Origin: Corynebacterium sp. Marseille-P3884
Lineage (GTDB): Bacteria > Actinomycetota > Actinomycetes > Mycobacteriales > Mycobacteriaceae
Reading direction: 5' to 3'
Assembly: GCF_017942225.1 (NCBI RefSeq)
Contig: NZ_JAGKSD010000003.1
Coordinates: 124,001-188,000 of the forward strand
DNA length: 64,000 bases
Positions 9,313 through 17,416 of the stretch are shown in pieces. A program made the position numbers and the translations under genes. How positions within the stretch are numbered: the stretch's first letter is position 1; the number at the start of each line of letters is the position of its first letter. Under the pieces are notes generated by a model that saw nothing but the letters and a program-made list of their open reading frames with translations, was not told the origin of the DNA and did not search any database.

Positions 9313-11096
9313 ATATTCTTTCGATCCAGTCGGCGGTCTCTTTCGGCCACGTGGGCAATTCTGGGGCCGTCTTTCCGATGCAGAGGCTCGGCCACGAGGT
9401 CTGGCCGGTGCACACCGTCAATTTCTCCAACCACACCGAGTACCCGTCGTGGCGTGGGCCGAAGATCCCGCCGAAACACGTCGCGGATGTGCTGGACGGG
9501 ATGAGTTTCGCCTACCCGGATGTCGACGTAGTGCTGACGGGGTATCTGGGATCCTCTTCTCTTGCCTCCGTCATCGTCGAGGCAGTAGAAGAGATCAAGC
9601 AGGCCAATCCGAATGCGGAGTGGGTGTGCGACCCGGTGATCGGCAACGCGAAGGTCGGGTCTTTTGTCGATGACGATATTCCGGGCATTTTCAAAGACGA
9701 GATCATTCCGCTCGCCGACGCGATCTGCCCGAACCAGTGGGAGCTAGCACTACTCACCGGTCGCGAGCTGAACACGATCGAGGAGACGATCGAGGCAGCG
9801 CGCTCCCTGAAGGGGAGGGCCTTGATCACCAGCGTGGATACGGGTGATCCGGACACCATTGGAATGCTGGACATCGATGGTGATTTTGCCTGGTACGTGG
9901 AGACGCCGCGCATTGGAGGCAATGTCGTCGGGGCAGGGGATCTCGCGGCAGCGATGTACACGGCGCTTATCGACGAAACCCCGAAAGACCGCCTCGAGCA
10001 CATTGCGAGCTCCTTGTACGGGATGGTCGTGGCAGCGCAGAAGACCACGCGGCTGGACAACAGCTTTGCCGGACTTCCATTAGTCGAGCGACAGGACCTC
10101 ATCGTGGAGCCGGAAGACAGCTTCGTGGCAGTACCATATGCAGGCATGGACCACTTTTCCCAGTTCACCGACACCCCGGAGGGCTTTCGCTCCGGATTCG
10201 TCAGCTTTGTCGGCCGCCCGAATACCGGTAAGTCGACGCTGACGAATGCGCTGGTGGGCGAGAAGATCGCCATCATGGCGGACCAGCCGGAGACGACGCG
10301 CCACCCAATCCGCGGCATCGTGAACCGCGAGGACGCACAGATCGTCGTGGTGGACACCCCCGGGCTGCACCGCCCCCGCACTCTTTTGGGCGATCGCCTC
10401 AACGAGGTGGTCAAGGACACCTTCGCGGACGTGGACGTCATCGGGATCACTATTCCGGCGAACGAGAAGATCGGCCCCGGCGACCGCTGGATCCTCGATG
10501 CGGTGATGAAGACCAAGCCGGGCACACCGATTGTCGGCATCGTGACCAAGCTTGATCGAGTTGGGAAAGACCAGGTGGGCGAGCAGCTGGTCCGCTTGCA
10601 CGAGATGCTGGTCGAAGCGACCGGTAATGAGAATGTCGACGTCGTGCCCGTCTCCGCGACAGAGAATGTGCAGCTGGATGTTCTGTTGGATGTGATCGCA
10701 AAGAATCTTCCAGAAGGGCCGCGTTTTTATCCGGAAGGCCACGTCACGGATGAGGACATGGAGACCCGCATCGCGGAGCTGATCCGCGAGGAAGCCCTGC
10801 GAGGGCTGCGCGACGAGCTGCCACACTCGGTGGCGGTGCAGATCGACGAAATGCTTCCGGAGACTGATGACCGCGGCAACACCAGGACGAAAATCTACGC
10901 GGTGCTGTACCTCGAACGCCCAGGCCAGAAGGCGATCATCGAGGGCAGGGACGGCCGGAGACTGAGCGGCATCATCCAGCGTTCGAGGAAGCAGATCATG
11001 GATCTGGTGGGCCAGAATGTCTATCTGGATCTGCGCATCAAGGTGCTGAAGAACTGGCAATCCGACCCGAAGCATTTGGGGCGCCTTGGCTTCTAA
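9309..11096 (+). CDS. Single open frame: PdxY copy 2 joined to Era GTPase
   Basis: One uninterrupted 595-codon frame. Residues 1-279 are a second PdxY-type kinase: MNILSIQSAVSFGHVGN, CDPVIGN, ICPNQWEL and NVVGAGDLAAAMYT. Residues from 280 are complete Era. I read the junction at 10080-10160 codon by codon and found no stop where the first paralogue ends. The catalytic kinase motif is GAGD rather than GSGD, which is within family variation. The product may be a true fusion, or Era may start internally at 10146. The GTG start overlaps the pdxY1 stop. Confidence 0.8.
   Translation: MNILSIQSAVSFGHVGNSGAVFPMQRLGHEVWPVHTVNFSNHTEYPSWRGPKIPPKHVADVLDGMSFAYPDVDVVLTGYLGSSSLASVIVEAVEEIKQANPNAEWVCDPVIGNAKVGSFVDDDIPGIFKDEIIPLADAICPNQWELALLTGRELNTIEETIEAARSLKGRALITSVDTGDPDTIGMLDIDGDFAWYVETPRIGGNVVGAGDLAAAMYTALIDETPKDRLEHIASSLYGMVVAAQKTTRLDNSFAGLPLVERQDLIVEPEDSFVAVPYAGMDHFSQFTDTPEGFRSGFVSFVGRPNTGKSTLTNALVGEKIAIMADQPETTRHPIRGIVNREDAQIVVVDTPGLHRPRTLLGDRLNEVVKDTFADVDVIGITIPANEKIGPGDRWILDAVMKTKPGTPIVGIVTKLDRVGKDQVGEQLVRLHEMLVEATGNENVDVVPVSATENVQLDVLLDVIAKNLPEGPRFYPEGHVTDEDMETRIAELIREEALRGLRDELPHSVAVQIDEMLPETDDRGNTRTKIYAVLYLERPGQKAIIEGRDGRRLSGIIQRSRKQIMDLVGQNVYLDLRIKVLKNWQSDPKHLGRLGF
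10146..11096 (+). CDS. era: GTPase Era (if translated from the internal ATG)
   Basis: From ATG 10146 the product is 316 residues, the normal Era length, starting MDHFSQFTDTPEGFRSGF. G motifs are complete: GRPNTGKS (G1), TTRHP (G2), DTPG (G3) and TKLD (G4). A C-terminal KH domain follows. Era binds the 3' end of 16S rRNA and assists 30S assembly. No convincing ribosome binding site lies before 10146, only GGCAG about 13 bases upstream, so independent initiation would be weak or coupled. The stop region overlaps the TTG start of recO. Confidence 0.85.
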   Translation: MDHFSQFTDTPEGFRSGFVSFVGRPNTGKSTLTNALVGEKIAIMADQPETTRHPIRGIVNREDAQIVVVDTPGLHRPRTLLGDRLNEVVKDTFADVDVIGITIPANEKIGPGDRWILDAVMKTKPGTPIVGIVTKLDRVGKDQVGEQLVRLHEMLVEATGNENVDVVPVSATENVQLDVLLDVIAKNLPEGPRFYPEGHVTDEDMETRIAELIREEALRGLRDELPHSVAVQIDEMLPETDDRGNTRTKIYAVLYLERPGQKAIIEGRDGRRLSGIIQRSRKQIMDLVGQNVYLDLRIKVLKNWQSDPKHLGRLGF

Positions 11097-11823
11097 ACCC
11101 AGCTTCCGCGACCGCGCCTTCGTGGTGCGCACCTACGACTTCGGTGAGGCCGACCGCGTCGTGGTGCTGCTGACCAAAGAACATGGTCTCGTCAGAGCGG
11201 TCGCCAAAGGCGTGCGGAAAACAAAGAGCCGCTTCGGCTCACGCGTGCAACCCTTCGTTGACATCGACGTCCAGCTGTATCCGGGGCGGAATCTAGCCAC
11301 CATCACCCAGGCGGACACGGTGGCGTACTACGGGAGCGGCATTATCGACGACTTCGACCGGTATACCGCTGCATGCGCGGTGATGGAGGCGGCGGAGAAG
11401 CTCAGCTACGCGGATGAGGCAGACGAGTTCTTGTTCGACGAGATTGGTTCTGCATTGAAAGCTCTGCAAGACACGGAATTTCCGACGCTGGTGCTCGACG
11501 CGTTCATTTTGCGCGCGACGGCGCATTCCGGTTGGGGTTTGAGCCTGTTCAACTGCGCGCAGTGCGGCAGGAGGGGACCGCACCACGCTTTCCACCCGGC
11601 CGTAGGCGGGGCAGCGTGCGTGCACTGCCGGCCGCCCGGGTCTTTCGATGTGGAAGAGGACACGCTGCACATCATGTGGCTGCTCGCGGAAGGCTATTTC
11701 GGTGCCGCGCAAGACAAGCTGACGGAGACCACGGCGGCGCAGGTGCACCGCTTGTCCATCGCTCACCTGCAGTTCAACGTGGAATCGGCCGTTTCGTCGT
11801 TGAAGATCATGGAGCAGGCATAA
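11086..11823 (+). CDS. recO: DNA repair protein RecO
   Basis: A 245-residue RecO with an N-terminal OB fold ([20 protein letters not shown]) and a C-terminal helical domain holding the zinc knuckle CAQCG and a later CVHC. It loads RecA on gapped DNA together with RecR. The start is TTG at 11086, overlapping the end of era by 11 bases, with TTGGGG just upstream. Downstream GTG codons would truncate the conserved N-terminus. era-recO-uppS is a conserved actinobacterial order. Confidence 0.9.
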   Translation: MASKPSFRDRAFVVRTYDFGEADRVVVLLTKEHGLVRAVAKGVRKTKSRFGSRVQPFVDIDVQLYPGRNLATITQADTVAYYGSGIIDDFDRYTAACAVMEAAEKLSYADEADEFLFDEIGSALKALQDTEFPTLVLDAFILRATAHSGWGLSLFNCAQCGRRGPHHAFHPAVGGAACVHCRPPGSFDVEEDTLHIMWLLAEGYFGAAQDKLTETTAAQVHRLSIAHLQFNVESAVSSLKIMEQA

Positions 11824-11831
11824 TAGACGGG

Positions 11832-12566
11832 GTGAGCACCATCCCCGAGATCCCCCACGAATTCATTCCGCGCCACATCGCGCTCGTCATGGACGGCAAC
11901 GGCCGCTGGGCGCAAGAGCGCGGCCTGCCGCGCACTGAAGGTCACCGAGTCGGCGAGAAAGTGCTGATGAACATGGTGGACGCGGCGATCGAGCTCGGCG
12001 GCATCGAATGGTTGTCCGCCTATACCTTCTCCACGGAGAACTGGCGCCGCAGCGCGGACGAGGTCCGCTTCCTCATGGGGTTCTCCCGCGACATCATGCG
12101 GGCGGAACGCGACCAGCTGCACGCGAAGAATGTGCGCATTGTGTGGGCGGGACGCCGCCCGCGCCTGTGGCGCTCAGTGATCCGCGAGCTCGAGGCAGCC
12201 GAAGAGATGACCAAGAACAACACCGGCCTCACTTTGGCCATGTGCATCAATTACGGCGGCCGGGCAGAGATCGCCGATGCGATGAAGCGAATGGCCACGG
12301 CAGTGAAGAAGGGGGAGTTGAAGCCGGGGCAGATCAACGAGGCGTCGATAAGCGATTTTCTTTATCGCCCCGATATGCCCGACGTCGACCTGTTCCTGCG
12401 GCCCTCGGGCGAGCAGCGCACGTCGAATTTCCTGCTGTGGCAATCGGCGTATGCGGAGATGGTCTACCGCGATATTCTCTGGCCGGATTTCACCGCGGAT
12501 GATCTCTACGATGCAGTGCTGGAATACGCGCAGCGCGACCGTCGTTTCGGAGGCGTGAAGAAATGA
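11832..12566 (+). CDS. uppS: Isoprenyl transferase (polyprenyl diphosphate synthase, UppS family)
   Basis: A 244-residue cis-prenyltransferase. Conserved regions are MDGNGRWA (catalytic Asp and phosphate-binding region), [10 protein letters not shown] and [20 protein letters not shown]. It makes the long-chain polyprenyl carrier lipid used for peptidoglycan, arabinogalactan and other glycans. I chose GTG at 11832; CATAAT at 11819-11824 ends exactly 7 nt before it, so the mRNA may be leaderless. The much longer frame starting at 11532 reads through recO and is not supported. It overlaps the next gene by ATGA. Confidence 0.93.
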   Translation: MSTIPEIPHEFIPRHIALVMDGNGRWAQERGLPRTEGHRVGEKVLMNMVDAAIELGGIEWLSAYTFSTENWRRSADEVRFLMGFSRDIMRAERDQLHAKNVRIVWAGRRPRLWRSVIRELEAAEEMTKNNTGLTLAMCINYGGRAEIADAMKRMATAVKKGELKPGQINEASISDFLYRPDMPDVDLFLRPSGEQRTSNFLLWQSAYAEMVYRDILWPDFTADDLYDAVLEYAQRDRRFGGVKK

Positions 12567-13642
12567 CGGAGGCTCCCACCCGTAGCCAAATCCGCAAATG
12601 GCGCCAGTATCTGGCCAATGAGCGCGCGGAGGCGGCGACGTACCGTGAGCTGGCGAAGAAGCGCGAGGGCGACGAGCGGGAGATTCTCGAAGAGATCGCC
12701 GATGCCGAATCACGCCACGAGAAATACTGGCGCGACAAGCTCGGGCCCGAGGTGGGCATGCCCATCAAACCGGACCTGCACACGCGGTTCATGTCGTTTC
12801 TGGCGCGGACTGTCTCGCCCGTGTTCGCGCTGGCGTTGATGCAGACCGCGGAGCAAAGATCGCCGTACCTCGAGGACGACGACGCGCCGGACGAGATCGC
12901 GGCGGACGAGGCGATGCACGCGGAGGTCGTGCGCGCACTGGCGGCGCAGGGCCGTGAGAAGCTCTCCGGTTCTTTCCGCGCGGCCGTGTTCGGCGCGAAC
13001 GACGGGCTGGTGTCCAATGTCGCGCTCGTCCTCGGCGTGATGGGCTCGGGCGTGTCCTCGAATTTCATTCTTCTCACCGGCATTTCCGGATTGCTCGCCG
13101 GTGCGCTGTCGATGGCGGCGGGCGAATACGTGTCGGTGAAATCGCAGGCAGAGCTTCTCGACGCATCGACGCCCGCCCCCGAAGCCCGCGACCTGTTGCC
13201 GAAACTGGATGTGAACCAAAACGAGCTCGCTTTGGTGTATCGCGCACGCGGCATGAGCGCGGAGGAGGCCGACGCTCAGGCGAAGAATGTGTTCTGGTCC
13301 ATGATGACCGGACACCAGCACCACCACGTCGAGGACGGGCTCGAGCCAGAGGATTCCGATGCCAGCGGTGCGTGGTCGGCCGCGATCGCGTCATTCATCT
13401 TCTTCGCCACGGGTGCTTTCGTGCCGATCATCCCGTTCTTGTTCGGGGCATCTCCGCGTCTGGGTGCGATCATCGCGCTTGTTTTGGTCTCGGGGGCGCT
13501 GTTGATCACTGGTGGCATCACAGGTCTGCTCTCCGGCAAGAAGCCGGCGATGCGGGCGTTCAGGCAGCTCGCGATCGGACTCGGCGCAGCGCTGGTGACG
13601 TACCTGCTCGGCGTCGTATTCGGCGCGTTCGTGGGAGCCTAG
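12563..13642 (+). CDS. Rubrerythrin-VIT1 fusion, predicted iron/manganese transporter
   Basis: A 359-residue two-domain protein. Residues 1-130 are a ferritin-like helical domain with paired Glu and His ligands ([29 protein letters not shown]). Residues from about 140 form a VIT1/CCC1 membrane domain ([33 protein letters not shown]) with about five helices. Related MbfA-type proteins export iron or manganese out of the cytosol. It overlaps uppS by four bases and is tail-to-tail with zur, the two stops sharing one CTAG. Confidence 0.88.
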   Translation: MTEAPTRSQIRKWRQYLANERAEAATYRELAKKREGDEREILEEIADAESRHEKYWRDKLGPEVGMPIKPDLHTRFMSFLARTVSPVFALALMQTAEQRSPYLEDDDAPDEIAADEAMHAEVVRALAAQGREKLSGSFRAAVFGANDGLVSNVALVLGVMGSGVSSNFILLTGISGLLAGALSMAAGEYVSVKSQAELLDASTPAPEARDLLPKLDVNQNELALVYRARGMSAEEADAQAKNVFWSMMTGHQHHHVEDGLEPEDSDASGAWSAAIASFIFFATGAFVPIIPFLFGASPRLGAIIALVLVSGALLITGGITGLLSGKKPAMRAFRQLAIGLGAALVTYLLGVVFGAFVGA

Positions 13643-14064
13643 AGGTTCTGGCACGTCTGGCAGATGCCGAATACTTCTGCATCGTGCCCGCTGAGCTGGA
13701 AGCCGTATTTCTCGGCGGTCTCTTTCGCCCACTCCTCGACGGGGCCGCCGTCGATCTCCTCGCTGCGGCCGCAATTGGTGCACACCAAATGGTGGTGGTG
13801 CCGGTCGGTGAGGCAGTGCCGGTAGAGCGTCTCGCCGGTCTCAGAATTGAGGGCGTCGACCGCGCCGACCTCGGTGAGTGTCTGCAGCGTGCGGTAAACA
13901 GTGGTCAGGCCGACCTTTTGTCCGCGGTCGGTCAGCTCGCGGTGAATAGACTGGGCGGACGCGAAGCGGTCGATGTCCTGGAGAATATCGACCACTGCGG
14001 CACGCTGGCGGGTATTCCGCGCGCCGATTTTCAATGTGTCAGTCTTATCCGGCCGAGTAGTCAT
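13639..14064 (-). CDS. zur: Fur-family zinc uptake regulator Zur (FurB)
   Basis: A 141-residue Fur-family repressor with an N-terminal winged helix (VGLTTVYRTLQTLTEVGAV) and a C-terminal metal-binding domain: HCLTDRHHHHLVCTNCG then ICQTCQ, giving the two CxxC pairs of a structural zinc site. It senses zinc and represses uptake genes. It follows the ArsR-type gene at 14085 by 20 bases, and arsR-zur operons are typical of corynebacteria and mycobacteria. I found no convincing Zur box in the upstream region. Confidence 0.9.
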   Translation of the reverse strand: MTTRPDKTDTLKIGARNTRQRAAVVDILQDIDRFASAQSIHRELTDRGQKVGLTTVYRTLQTLTEVGAVDALNSETGETLYRHCLTDRHHHHLVCTNCGRSEEIDGGPVEEWAKETAEKYGFQLSGHDAEVFGICQTCQNL

Positions 14065-14084
14065 GCCTTACACCTTATTGGTTC

Positions 14085-14555
14085 TTAGGCCGGCGGGACT
14101 GGGGTGTTCGGTTTCAAGCCCGGATCTTTGTCCGGAGTCACATCCGGCAGTGGCCCGAAGGCAGCGGCGGCGCCGGCGCTCTTCGATGCGTCGATGAAAT
14201 CCGGGCCCTTCTTCCTGCGCGCAGCCAATTCGTCGACCTGATCTTCAGTTTCTTTCGTCCGCTCAGCGAGCAGGGAGAGGGATTCTAAGGTGGCGATGAC
14301 ACCGGGCACCGCGAGGCGATAGATCACCTCGCGGCCGGAGCGGGACGAACCGACTAAACCAGCGTCTTTGAGAACGCGCAGATGTTGACTGACCAGGGGC
14401 TGCGATTTACCCAGCACCCGCACGAGCTCGTGCACGACGTGGTCCCGGGCATGCAGCAGAAGAAGAATTTGCAAGCGCATGGGGGAGTCGAGGGCGCCAA
14501 TGATCCCTGCGGTGTGCTCGAGCTTTTCCGCAGGCCAGATCGTTGGGTCGCTCAT
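14085..14555 (-). CDS. ArsR/SmtB-family transcriptional regulator
   Basis: A 156-residue winged-helix regulator. The HTH is SQPLVSQHLRVLKDAGLV. There are no cysteines at all, and the usual ELCVCDL metal site is replaced by DHVVHELV, so any metal sensing must use His and acidic residues. The C-terminus is Pro/Asp-rich and likely disordered. I chose ATG at 14555; a GTG four codons upstream would sit directly on GGAG. It is co-oriented with zur, which suggests a zinc-responsive pair. Confidence 0.85.
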   Translation of the reverse strand: MSDPTIWPAEKLEHTAGIIGALDSPMRLQILLLLHARDHVVHELVRVLGKSQPLVSQHLRVLKDAGLVGSSRSGREVIYRLAVPGVIATLESLSLLAERTKETEDQVDELAARRKKGPDFIDASKSAGAAAAFGPLPDVTPDKDPGLKPNTPVPPA

Positions 14556-14653
14556 CGTCCGGGTCACTCCAGGATTTTGTGAAAGATAGTTGCCACTTCA
14601 GTTTAATAAGAAAGTGTTCCAGTTTTGACTAAGCCCCAGGATTCGAGCAATTT

Positions 14654-14947
14654 CTAACCGAGTTTGCTCGACAAGTCGATTTCGGCTGCGCCGATCTTCT
14701 GCAGAGGGATGAGCAGAATGGCCAACGGCCCGACCAGCAATATGTCCAACATGAACGTTTCAGTTGGGTGGCGGTCCCCGCGCAATCCTTCGATTGCGTT
14801 GAGTGCGCCGCCCATGACGGTGGTGTACAACGCCATCGCGCTGCCGCCTTGGGGAGCAGGCTCCTGAGCGGAAGCAACGGGGGTAAGGGTGCCGACAGTG
14901 AGTGCTGCCGCGGTCGCAGCGGCGATGAGCTTCTTAGAGATCTTCAT
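14654..14947 (-). CDS. Small secreted/membrane protein
   Basis: A 97-residue protein with a Sec signal peptide (MKISKKLIAAATAAALTVGT, then TPVASAQ with an AxA-type cleavage site). A hydrophobic segment, MLDILLVGPLAILLIPL, lies near the C-terminus and may be a membrane anchor. I recognise no family. It lies upstream of and divergent from glyS, with about 125 bases between them holding the glyS promoter. Confidence 0.7.
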   Translation of the reverse strand: MKISKKLIAAATAAALTVGTLTPVASAQEPAPQGGSAMALYTTVMGGALNAIEGLRGDRHPTETFMLDILLVGPLAILLIPLQKIGAAEIDLSSKLG

Positions 14948-15018
14948 ACTTTTCTCATCGCAATTTCCTCCGCGAATGTTAACGCGATACCGCCGTACCT
15001 GCGCTTCTGGGGAGGCGC

Positions 15019-15024
15019 TACACT
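15019..15024 (+). promoter_or_regulatory. Predicted -10 box of glyS
   Basis: TACACT lies 48 bases before the glyS ATG, giving a leader of roughly 40 bases. CAGGAGAG at 15054-15061 is the ribosome binding site. No T-box features were recognised, which fits the small size of the leader. Confidence 0.45.
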
Positions 15025-15072
15025 TGTTCCCGTTGACGTAAAGAAACCGTTTTCAGGAGAGTTGAACTACCC

Positions 15073-16455
15073 ATGGCTTCGACCGTGATCGATACCGTTG
15101 TGAACCTGTGCAAGCGCCGCGGCTTGGTCTACCCAGCCGGAGAGATTTACGGCGGCACCCGTTCCGCATGGGATTACGGTCCCTTGGGCGTCGAGCTCAA
15201 GGAGAACCTGAAGCGCCAGTGGTGGAAGCACATGGTGCAATCGCGTAATGACGTTGTGGGTGTGGACACCTCCATCATCCTGCCCCGCCAGGTGTGGGTC
15301 GCCTCCGGCCACGTCGACGTGTTCACGGACCCGCTGGTGGAGTCCCTGTACACCCACAAGCGCTACCGCGCCGACCACCTGCTCGAGGCATACGAGGAAA
15401 AGCACGGCCACCCGCCGGCAAACGGCCTGGCCGACATCAATGACCCGGAGACTGGCCAGCCGGGCAACTGGACTGAGCCACGCGAATTCTCCGGTCTGAT
15501 GAAGACCTACCTGGGCCCGGTCGACGACAAGGAGGGCCTGCACTACATGCGCCCGGAGACGGCGCAGGGCATCTTCGTGAATTTCAAGAACGTCATGACC
15601 TCGTCGCGTATGAAGCCACCGTTCGGCATCGCCAACACCGGTAAGTCTTTCCGCAATGAGATCACCCCGGGCAACTTCATCTTCCGCACCCGCGAATTCG
15701 AGCAGATGGAGATGGAATTCTTCGTCAAGCCGGGCGAGGACGAGACCTGGCACCAGTACTGGATCGACGACCGCCACCAGTGGTACATCGACCTGGGCAT
15801 CAACCCGGATAACCTGCGCCTCTACGAGCACCCGCAGGAGAAGCTGTCGCACTACTCCAAGCGCACCGTCGATATTGAGTACGCCTACGGCTTCCAGGGC
15901 TCCAAGTGGGGCGAGCTGGAGGGCGTGGCCAACCGCACCGACTACGACCTGAAGACGCACGCGGAGGCCTCCGGCGAGGACCTGAGCTTCTTCGACCAAG
16001 AGACGAATGAGCGCTGGATCCCGTACTGCATCGAGCCGGCCGCCGGCCTGGGCCGCGCGATGATGGCCTTCCTGATCGACGCGTACCACGAGGATGAGGC
16101 CCCGAATGCGAAGGGCGGTGTGGACAAGCGCGTCGTGCTCAAGCTCGACCGCCGCCTCGCCCCGGTCAAGGTGGCCGTGCTTCCGCTGTCGAAGAAGCCG
16201 GAGCTGTCCGGCCCGGCACAGGAACTGGCTGATTCGCTGCGCCAGCACTGGAATGTCGACTTTGACACCTCCGGCGCGATCGGCCGCCGCTACCGCCGCC
16301 AGGACGAGATCGGCACCCCGTTCTGCGTGACCTACGACTTCGACAGCCTCGAGGACAATGCCGTGACGGTCCGTGAGCGCGACACGATGGAGCAGGAGCG
16401 GGTCAAGCTCGACGAGCTCGAGGCCTACCTGGCCGCTCGCCTGATCGGCTGCTAG
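15073..16455 (+). CDS. glyS: Glycyl-tRNA synthetase (class II, alpha2 type)
   Basis: A 460-residue single-chain GlyRS, the dimeric form, not the bacterial alpha/beta tetramer. Class II signatures are visible: [25 protein letters not shown] (motif 2 region) and [18 protein letters not shown] (motif 3). A C-terminal anticodon-binding domain begins near 360 ([13 protein letters not shown]). It charges tRNA-Gly. The start has CAGGAGAG 11 bases upstream. Two small conserved genes follow closely and may be co-transcribed. Confidence 0.96.
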   Translation: MASTVIDTVVNLCKRRGLVYPAGEIYGGTRSAWDYGPLGVELKENLKRQWWKHMVQSRNDVVGVDTSIILPRQVWVASGHVDVFTDPLVESLYTHKRYRADHLLEAYEEKHGHPPANGLADINDPETGQPGNWTEPREFSGLMKTYLGPVDDKEGLHYMRPETAQGIFVNFKNVMTSSRMKPPFGIANTGKSFRNEITPGNFIFRTREFEQMEMEFFVKPGEDETWHQYWIDDRHQWYIDLGINPDNLRLYEHPQEKLSHYSKRTVDIEYAYGFQGSKWGELEGVANRTDYDLKTHAEASGEDLSFFDQETNERWIPYCIEPAAGLGRAMMAFLIDAYHEDEAPNAKGGVDKRVVLKLDRRLAPVKVAVLPLSKKPELSGPAQELADSLRQHWNVDFDTSGAIGRRYRRQDEIGTPFCVTYDFDSLEDNAVTVRERDTMEQERVKLDELEAYLAARLIGC

Positions 16456-16457
16456 CC

Positions 16458-16976
16458 ATGCATTACATCAGCTGGGACCGCGCGGACCGCGATGCGCCTG
16501 TGCTGCTCGCCGAAGAGGGGCCGAACGCGCTCGCGAAATTCACACACGACCGGGCGGAGCTCACCTCGGGCGAGGTGTGGGAGCTCATCACCACCCCGGA
16601 GGGCGGCGCTATTGCGCGTCGCGACGGCCGCGATATCGTTCGCGCCGACGGTTCCCTGCGCCGGGACAAGCAGATCCCGGTCATCATCGAAAACCGCCGG
16701 TACGTGATGGTGGCGGAGACCTCCAAGAATTGGATCATCGACAATGCCGAAGGGCAGAAAGTCGCCCAATTCACCTCCGACCACAACGGGGTGCGCCGCG
16801 CAATCCTCGAATTCGAGGGCGAGACAGACCTCGCCGACACCGATATCGTGGCCCTTGCATGGGTCAGCCGGCTCGTGCTCGAAGCACGGAAGATGATCAA
16901 TTCCACCGCGCTCATCGCTTTCATGGTGTTGCTCAGCGTGTTCATCATCGCCGTGTGGTTCATCGGACCAAGCTAA
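16458..16976 (+). CDS. Conserved corynebacterial protein with C-terminal membrane anchor
   Basis: A 172-residue protein starting 2 bases after the glyS stop. The N-terminal 140 residues look like a beta-rich soluble domain. The C-terminus has one hydrophobic helix (ALIAFMVLLSVFIIAVWFI). No signal peptide is seen, so it is probably tail-anchored with the soluble domain in the cytoplasm. A block near 110-145 (GVRRAILEFEGETDLADTD) resembles the end of the next gene product, so the two may be paralogues. Function unknown. Confidence 0.75.
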   Translation: MHYISWDRADRDAPVLLAEEGPNALAKFTHDRAELTSGEVWELITTPEGGAIARRDGRDIVRADGSLRRDKQIPVIIENRRYVMVAETSKNWIIDNAEGQKVAQFTSDHNGVRRAILEFEGETDLADTDIVALAWVSRLVLEARKMINSTALIAFMVLLSVFIIAVWFIGPS

Positions 16977-16987
16977 GCAGGAGCAGC

Positions 16988-17416
16988 ATGATCAACGCAG
17001 TGTGGGAAGGCGCGAGCCTCGTCGCCAACGGAAATGTCGTCGCCGCTGTCACCGCGGATAACGAACTGACTGTTGACGGGAAGCGCATCGCAGTTTCCCA
17101 CACCGCCGGCGCTCTTCGTTGGCAGGTCAGCGGTGAAAGCGCAGACGAGAATTTCTCAATCCGCATGCGCGGCCTGGGCACGGGCAACCTCATCGCCCAT
17201 TGCGGCCCGCGCAGCTACCGCGCACAACGCGAGGGGGCATTCAGCACGTCCCGCACCATCGTCGACGAAGAAGGGGTCGTCGTTGCGCGCACGCGTCCGC
17301 GCAAAGGAACGGAATTGCACGTCGAGCTTGACGACGCCGCCCCTCTTTCCGACCTCGCCTTCATCACCTGGGCGCTGACCTTCATGGACACCCCCGGGCG
17401 CACCACGAAGATCTAG
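16988..17416 (+). CDS. Conserved hypothetical protein, possible paralogue of its upstream neighbour
   Basis: A 142-residue protein. The ATG at 16988 has GGAGCAG just upstream; the longer frame from 16577 runs through the previous gene in another frame and is a shadow. The C-terminal segment ELHVELDDAAPLSDLAFITW parallels the LEFEGETDLADTDIVALAW block of the upstream protein but lacks its membrane anchor. It ends tail-to-tail with the TPM gene; both stops share CTAG at 17413-17416. Function unknown. Confidence 0.75.
   Translation: MINAVWEGASLVANGNVVAAVTADNELTVDGKRIAVSHTAGALRWQVSGESADENFSIRMRGLGTGNLIAHCGPRSYRAQREGAFSTSRTIVDEEGVVVARTRPRKGTELHVELDDAAPLSDLAFITWALTFMDTPGRTTKI

Noticed and set aside
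14556..14640. Zur box or metal operator before the arsR-zur operon
   Set aside because: No convincing palindrome of the corynebacterial Zur type is visible; likewise no full DtxR or GlxR site was found in the window.
15067..16248. 393-codon minus-strand frame over glyS
   Set aside because: Antisense shadow of a complete glyS.
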